From Chloroflexi bacterium RBG_16_48_8 (GTDB lineage Bacteria; Chloroflexota; Anaerolineae; Anaerolineales; E44-bin32), in contig MGNI01000140.1 of the NCBI GenBank assembly GCA_001795115.1, forward strand, positions 29,622 to 45,910: a stretch of 16,289 nt of DNA, given 5' to 3'. A program made the translations under genes and the position numbers. Every line of letters begins with the position of its first letter. Position 1 is the stretch's first letter. Shown here piece by piece: positions 13,594 through 16,289 of the stretch. The notes below the pieces were generated by a model that made no database searches, was not told the DNA's origin, and worked only from the letters and a program-made list of their open reading frames with translations.

Positions 13594-13944
13594 ATGTCTG
13601 ATCATATTAAAGCCATCGAAGTGCCTGTTAACCCACAGATTCCCGAGCTTCACCCCGGTGATACTGTAAGTGTTCACGTACGAATTAAGGAGGGTGATCG
13701 CGAACGAGTTCAGGAATTTCGCGGCACCATTATTCGCATGCGAAAAGGGGGTAACAACGCTAACTTCACTGTCCGTCGAATCGCATCCCATGGTATAGGA
13801 GTCGAGCGAACCTTTCTCCTTCGTTCCCCTCGTGTTGAGAAAGTCGTTGTTCAACGTGGTGCCCATGTCCGTCGTGCACAACTCTACTTCCTGCGTGATC
13901 GAACTGGCAGGCGAGCGAGGTTAAAAGAAAAACGCCGATCCTGA
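13594..13944 (+). CDS. rplS: 50S ribosomal protein L19
   Basis: A 116-residue protein with the complete L19 pattern: [48 protein letters not shown] and the basic C-terminus [21 protein letters not shown]19 lies at the 30S-50S interface of the large subunit. Length is normal. AAGGGA at 13581-13586 lies 7 bases before the ATG. In many bacteria rplS follows rpsP, rimM and trmD. Here it stands alone with its own promoter and terminator, a break from that arrangement. Confidence 0.98.
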   Translation: MSDHIKAIEVPVNPQIPELHPGDTVSVHVRIKEGDRERVQEFRGTIIRMRKGGNNANFTVRRIASHGIGVERTFLLRSPRVEKVVVQRGAHVRRAQLYFLRDRTGRRARLKEKRRS

Positions 13945-13960
13945 GAGGTGCAAATTACAT

Positions 13961-13994
13961 GCAGGGCAGTGCTTTAGATCACCGCCCTGCTTTT
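13961..13994 (+). terminator. Rho-independent terminator after rplS
   Basis: GCAGGGC (13961-13967) pairs with GCCCTGC (13984-13990). The stem can extend past one mismatch through GTG/CAC, leaving an 8-base loop. TTTT follows at 13991-13994. Confidence 0.85.
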
Positions 13995-14050
13995 CATTTA
14001 ATGCTTCCCCACCTTGACCAAGAGCCTTCCCTGGTAGTAATCTTGACCGC

Positions 14051-14878
14051 ATGAAACCAGCTTCAATTGGGATCTTTGATTCGGGAGTGGGGGGTCTCTC
14101 CATTCTGCGAGAGATTCGGGAAACCCTGCCTCAAGTGCCCCTCCTTTATTTTGCTGACCAAGTCCATGTACCTTACGGCTCCCACCCTATGGAGGAGGTT
14201 CACACCTTTGCAGAAGGCATCTCCCGATTTCTCATCACGCAAGGCTCGAAACTGATCGTTGTTGCCTGCAACACAGCCTCCGCAGCCGCTTTGCATTCAT
14301 TACGTTCTACCTTCCCTCAAATCCCTTTTGTTGGAATGGAGCCAGCAGTAAAACCAGCTGCCCTCACGAGTCGAACCCAAAAGGTAGGTGTCTTGGCAAC
14401 TTCAGCAACGTTTCAAGGGGAGTTATTCGCCTCCGTTGTGGAACGTTTTGCACAGGGGGTCGTCATTGTGGAACAAACACTGCCCGGTCTTGTTGAACAA
14501 GTCGAAAAGTTAAAGCTCAACAGCCCAGAAACTCGAAAAATCCTAACAGCCGCTCTTGGCCCACTGCTGAAGCAAGGGATAGACACCTTGGTTCTGGCTT
14601 GTACTCACTACCCCTTTGTGATGCCGATGATTGAGGAGATAGCCGGCCCTGGCGTTCAGATCATTGATCCAGCTCCAGCAATCGCCCGGCAAACCCAACG
14701 GATTTGGGAGCAACTGGCCATACCCATTCAGCCAACTCAATCTGATCTTGTCCTCTATTATTCCACAGGTGATCCAGAGAGATTGGTTTCAGCGGCACTG
14801 CAGCTTATCCAACATAAGGGGCCTGGAATAAAAGCGAAATGGCGTGGTTCACAAATACGGACCGGTGGAGGAGACTAG
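14051..14878 (+). CDS. murI: Glutamate racemase
   Basis: A 275-residue cofactor-independent racemase that supplies D-glutamate for peptidoglycan. D10-S11 (GIFDSGVGGL) and the two catalytic cysteines, C73 (VACNTASAAA) and C184 (LACTHYPF, with H186), are present, as is VPYGSHPMEEV. The last about 20 residues (KWRGSQIRTGGGD) are longer and more basic than is common. No clear Shine-Dalgarno is seen before the ATG (upstream GTAGTAATCTTGACCGC), so translation may be weak or leaderless-like, but the first residues match the family start. It follows the rplS terminator at about 55 bases and has no obvious operon partner. Confidence 0.97.
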   Translation: MKPASIGIFDSGVGGLSILREIRETLPQVPLLYFADQVHVPYGSHPMEEVHTFAEGISRFLITQGSKLIVVACNTASAAALHSLRSTFPQIPFVGMEPAVKPAALTSRTQKVGVLATSATFQGELFASVVERFAQGVVIVEQTLPGLVEQVEKLKLNSPETRKILTAALGPLLKQGIDTLVLACTHYPFVMPMIEEIAGPGVQIIDPAPAIARQTQRIWEQLAIPIQPTQSDLVLYYSTGDPERLVSAALQLIQHKGPGIKAKWRGSQIRTGGGD

Positions 14879-14921
14879 CGATAAATCGAACTTTGGAATA
14901 AACTTAGGGCCAATTTTGGCT

Positions 14922-14938
14922 GACAGTCCATCACTGTC
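14922..14938. repeat. Short inverted repeat upstream of the DUF4013 gene
   Basis: GACAGT (14922-14927) and ACTGTC (14933-14938) form a perfect 6-bp inverted repeat with a 5-base centre. It lacks a T run, so it is more likely an operator-like site or chance than a terminator. Confidence 0.35.
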
Positions 14939-15005
14939 CGGCAAACCCCAGGAATAATGTTCGAACCATTTTAAAACTTTGGATAAGTGAAAGGAGAGGG
15001 AAAGA

Positions 15006-15662
15006 ATGGATTTGGGACTATCATTTACCTATGTATTTCAGGATAAGGATTGGGTAAAGAAGATCTTATTCGGTGCCGTAGCTTTTCTTATTGTTTTGGT
15101 TGGCTGGATCCCGCTCTTGGGATGGGTCATAGAAATTGCTCGGCGAGTCATCCGTCAAGACCCTGAGCCCTTAGCAGATTGGAGTGATTTAGGAAAACTA
15201 TTCACGCTTGGACTCAAAGGTTGTGTCATTATCATCCTAGCCGCATTGCTCCCTGGAATCCTTGCGATTCCATATGCTATCCTGGGAAGCATCTCCAACA
15301 ATTCCGAAACAATCTTCACGATCTATTCCGTATGCTACGGTTGTTTCAGCATTCTCTATGGGATTTTGATCGCCCTGGCTATTCCCGCTTCCTTGGGTAT
15401 CCTTGCAGATACTGACCAATTAGGGAATGCGCTCAATCCGAGCAAAATCTTCAGCCTGGTCCGAGCAGCTCCAGCTGCTTACATTTTAGCTTTTCTTGGA
15501 GCTTTCGTTGCAAACATTATAGGTGAGCTGGGAACCATCTTGTGCGGTATAGGCTTTATTGCAACCATGTCCTACGCATCTGCTATCATCGGACCCCTTT
15601 ACGGGCAGGCCTATCGACAAGCCTCTGCTGCTACTCTCCAAAACCCTATCTCGACTGTATGA
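15006..15662 (+). CDS. DUF4013 integral membrane protein
   Basis: A 218-residue membrane protein matching DUF4013: an N-terminal amphipathic start (MDLGLSFTYVFQDKDWVKKIL), then about five or six hydrophobic segments. These include about 21-42, 73-96, 103-131, 152-172 and 176-198. The P-x-x-W motif (DPEPLADWSDLGKLF) after the first helices is characteristic. The function of the family is not known. AAGGAG at 14991-14996 and GAGGG just after it lie 5-9 bases before the ATG. A very strong terminator follows directly, so it is a single-gene unit or the end of one. Nothing in the sequence ties it to murI, the preceding gene. Confidence 0.88.
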   Translation: MDLGLSFTYVFQDKDWVKKILFGAVAFLIVLVGWIPLLGWVIEIARRVIRQDPEPLADWSDLGKLFTLGLKGCVIIILAALLPGILAIPYAILGSISNNSETIFTIYSVCYGCFSILYGILIALAIPASLGILADTDQLGNALNPSKIFSLVRAAPAAYILAFLGAFVANIIGELGTILCGIGFIATMSYASAIIGPLYGQAYRQASAATLQNPISTV

Positions 15663-15686
15663 GTTCGTAAGACCTTAGACGGAGAA

Positions 15687-15721
15687 AAAGCCCCGTTTGT
15701 CCAAAACTCAAACGGGGCTTT
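15687..15721 (+). terminator. Strong terminator after the DUF4013 gene
   Basis: A perfect 13-bp stem (AAAGCCCCGTTTG at 15687-15699, CAAACGGGGCTTT at 15709-15721) with a 9-base loop. The A-rich 5' side and T-rich 3' side could let it work in both directions. Confidence 0.9.
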
Positions 15722-15959
15722 CCCTTGGTAATAGCATCGCTCCTTCTATCTCGAAGGGGCGTCCATTTTGTCAAATTCTGATAAACCCTTTCAGCGTTTC
15801 TTTGATTCCCTCCTACAAATCCACTTCTATCCCAATAATGGGCAGAAGAGCCGTTTGAATCAGCATCATGAGGAGAAAACCAGCTGTTCCAAAAGGGTGC
15901 TGGAAACTCGTTGATTATCTTCTGTACGGCTCGTTGGGATCATTTCGGACATCACCAGG

Positions 15960-16243
15960 AAGATCATCGCACCCGCCGTTCTTGTTCATGAATATGCCGA
16001 TCCAAAAGGATCGCTGGAGGCAAAGGACGGTAAATGGGTTGCCCGGTCCTCGCCCGCCTGAAGGACTGCCTCTCTCCCTGAGAGTCTTCCTAAAGCCTCC
16101 TATACCATCGAACGCGGGATACCGGCTTGTTTACTGATTTGGTATCCCGTGTTGGGATGATCGCCCAATAAGCTGAGGTACACCTTGACCTCATATTCTG
16201 TGAAGCCCAAGGACATAAGATCCATCACAAAGGTCTCGTCCAT
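15960..16243 (-). pseudogene. Decayed TrmB-family transcriptional regulator
   Basis: Reading the minus strand from the ATG at 16243, the protein starts MDETFVMDLMSLGFTEYEVK and continues through GYQISKQAGIPRSMV. This is the winged-helix start of TrmB-type regulators. Codon 48 (16100-16102) is TAG where the family has Tyr (MVYEALGRL). The frame then continues EALGRLSGREAV to about 16040. There it must shift by one base to go on as YRPLPPAILLDRHIHEQERR (from 16032 to about 15970), after which a TGA follows. Beyond about 15960 only vague remnants can be guessed. AGGA at 16252-16255 provides a plausible old ribosome site. Several separate lesions make a single sequencing error unlikely. Intact TrmB proteins sense sugars or other ligands through a C-terminal domain, which is not recognisable here. 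Confidence 0.8.
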
Positions 16244-16289
16244 AATAGTAATCCTATTTCAAAACTACTGGTAAGGTTATAAAACACCA

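Noticed and set aside
15868..16137. 89-residue plus-strand open frame at the end of the window
   Set aside because: It has no clear SD or family match and lies opposite the TrmB remnant, whose motifs explain the open frame as a shadow.

Overview
The window looks like a piece of a Chloroflexota genome, most likely from Anaerolineae. This is an inference from gene content, not from a marker gene: an archaeal-type mevalonate entry operon in an otherwise bacterial setting, cytoplasmic GAF histidine kinases, single-domain receivers, and a LysM lipoprotein with a Thr/Pro-rich linker. Base composition is close to balanced. Genes are mostly separated by clear hairpin terminators and many have good Shine-Dalgarno (SD) sequences.

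Region 1 (1-5320) starts with the 3' end of an SDR/DUF2867 gene and a gene-poor stretch. Next come two similar stand-alone CheY-like receivers (1410-1838 and 2100-2525), each followed by a terminator hairpin. A short gene for a very basic 55-residue protein lies on the minus strand (2732-2899). It has its own consensus promoter and a perfect SD. A repeat- and hairpin-rich spacer leads to a soluble GAF/HisKA histidine kinase (about 3411-4895) and a two-helix small membrane protein (5082-5276).

Region 2 (5343-7619, minus strand) is a second signalling pair. A double-GAF NarX-type (HisKA_3) kinase is followed by a receiver-only protein. In that receiver the phospho-accepting Asp is Glu and there is no DNA-binding domain.

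Region 3 (7746-11803, plus strand) is the upper mevalonate pathway: class II HMG-CoA reductase, archaeal-type HMG-CoA synthase, an SCP2-type thiolase and a DUF35 zinc-ribbon/OB protein. In archaea the last three form one complex that makes acetoacetyl-CoA and passes it on to HMG-CoA. Here the thiolase has Gly in place of the nucleophilic Cys and Glu-Ala in place of the GHP His-Pro, which is the most unusual observation in the window.

Region 4 (12001-15721) holds housekeeping and envelope genes: a LysM lipoprotein, a Nudix hydrolase, ribosomal protein L19 (rplS), glutamate racemase (murI) and a DUF4013 membrane protein. Region 5 (15722-16289) ends with a decayed TrmB-family regulator on the minus strand, broken by a stop codon and at least one frameshift.
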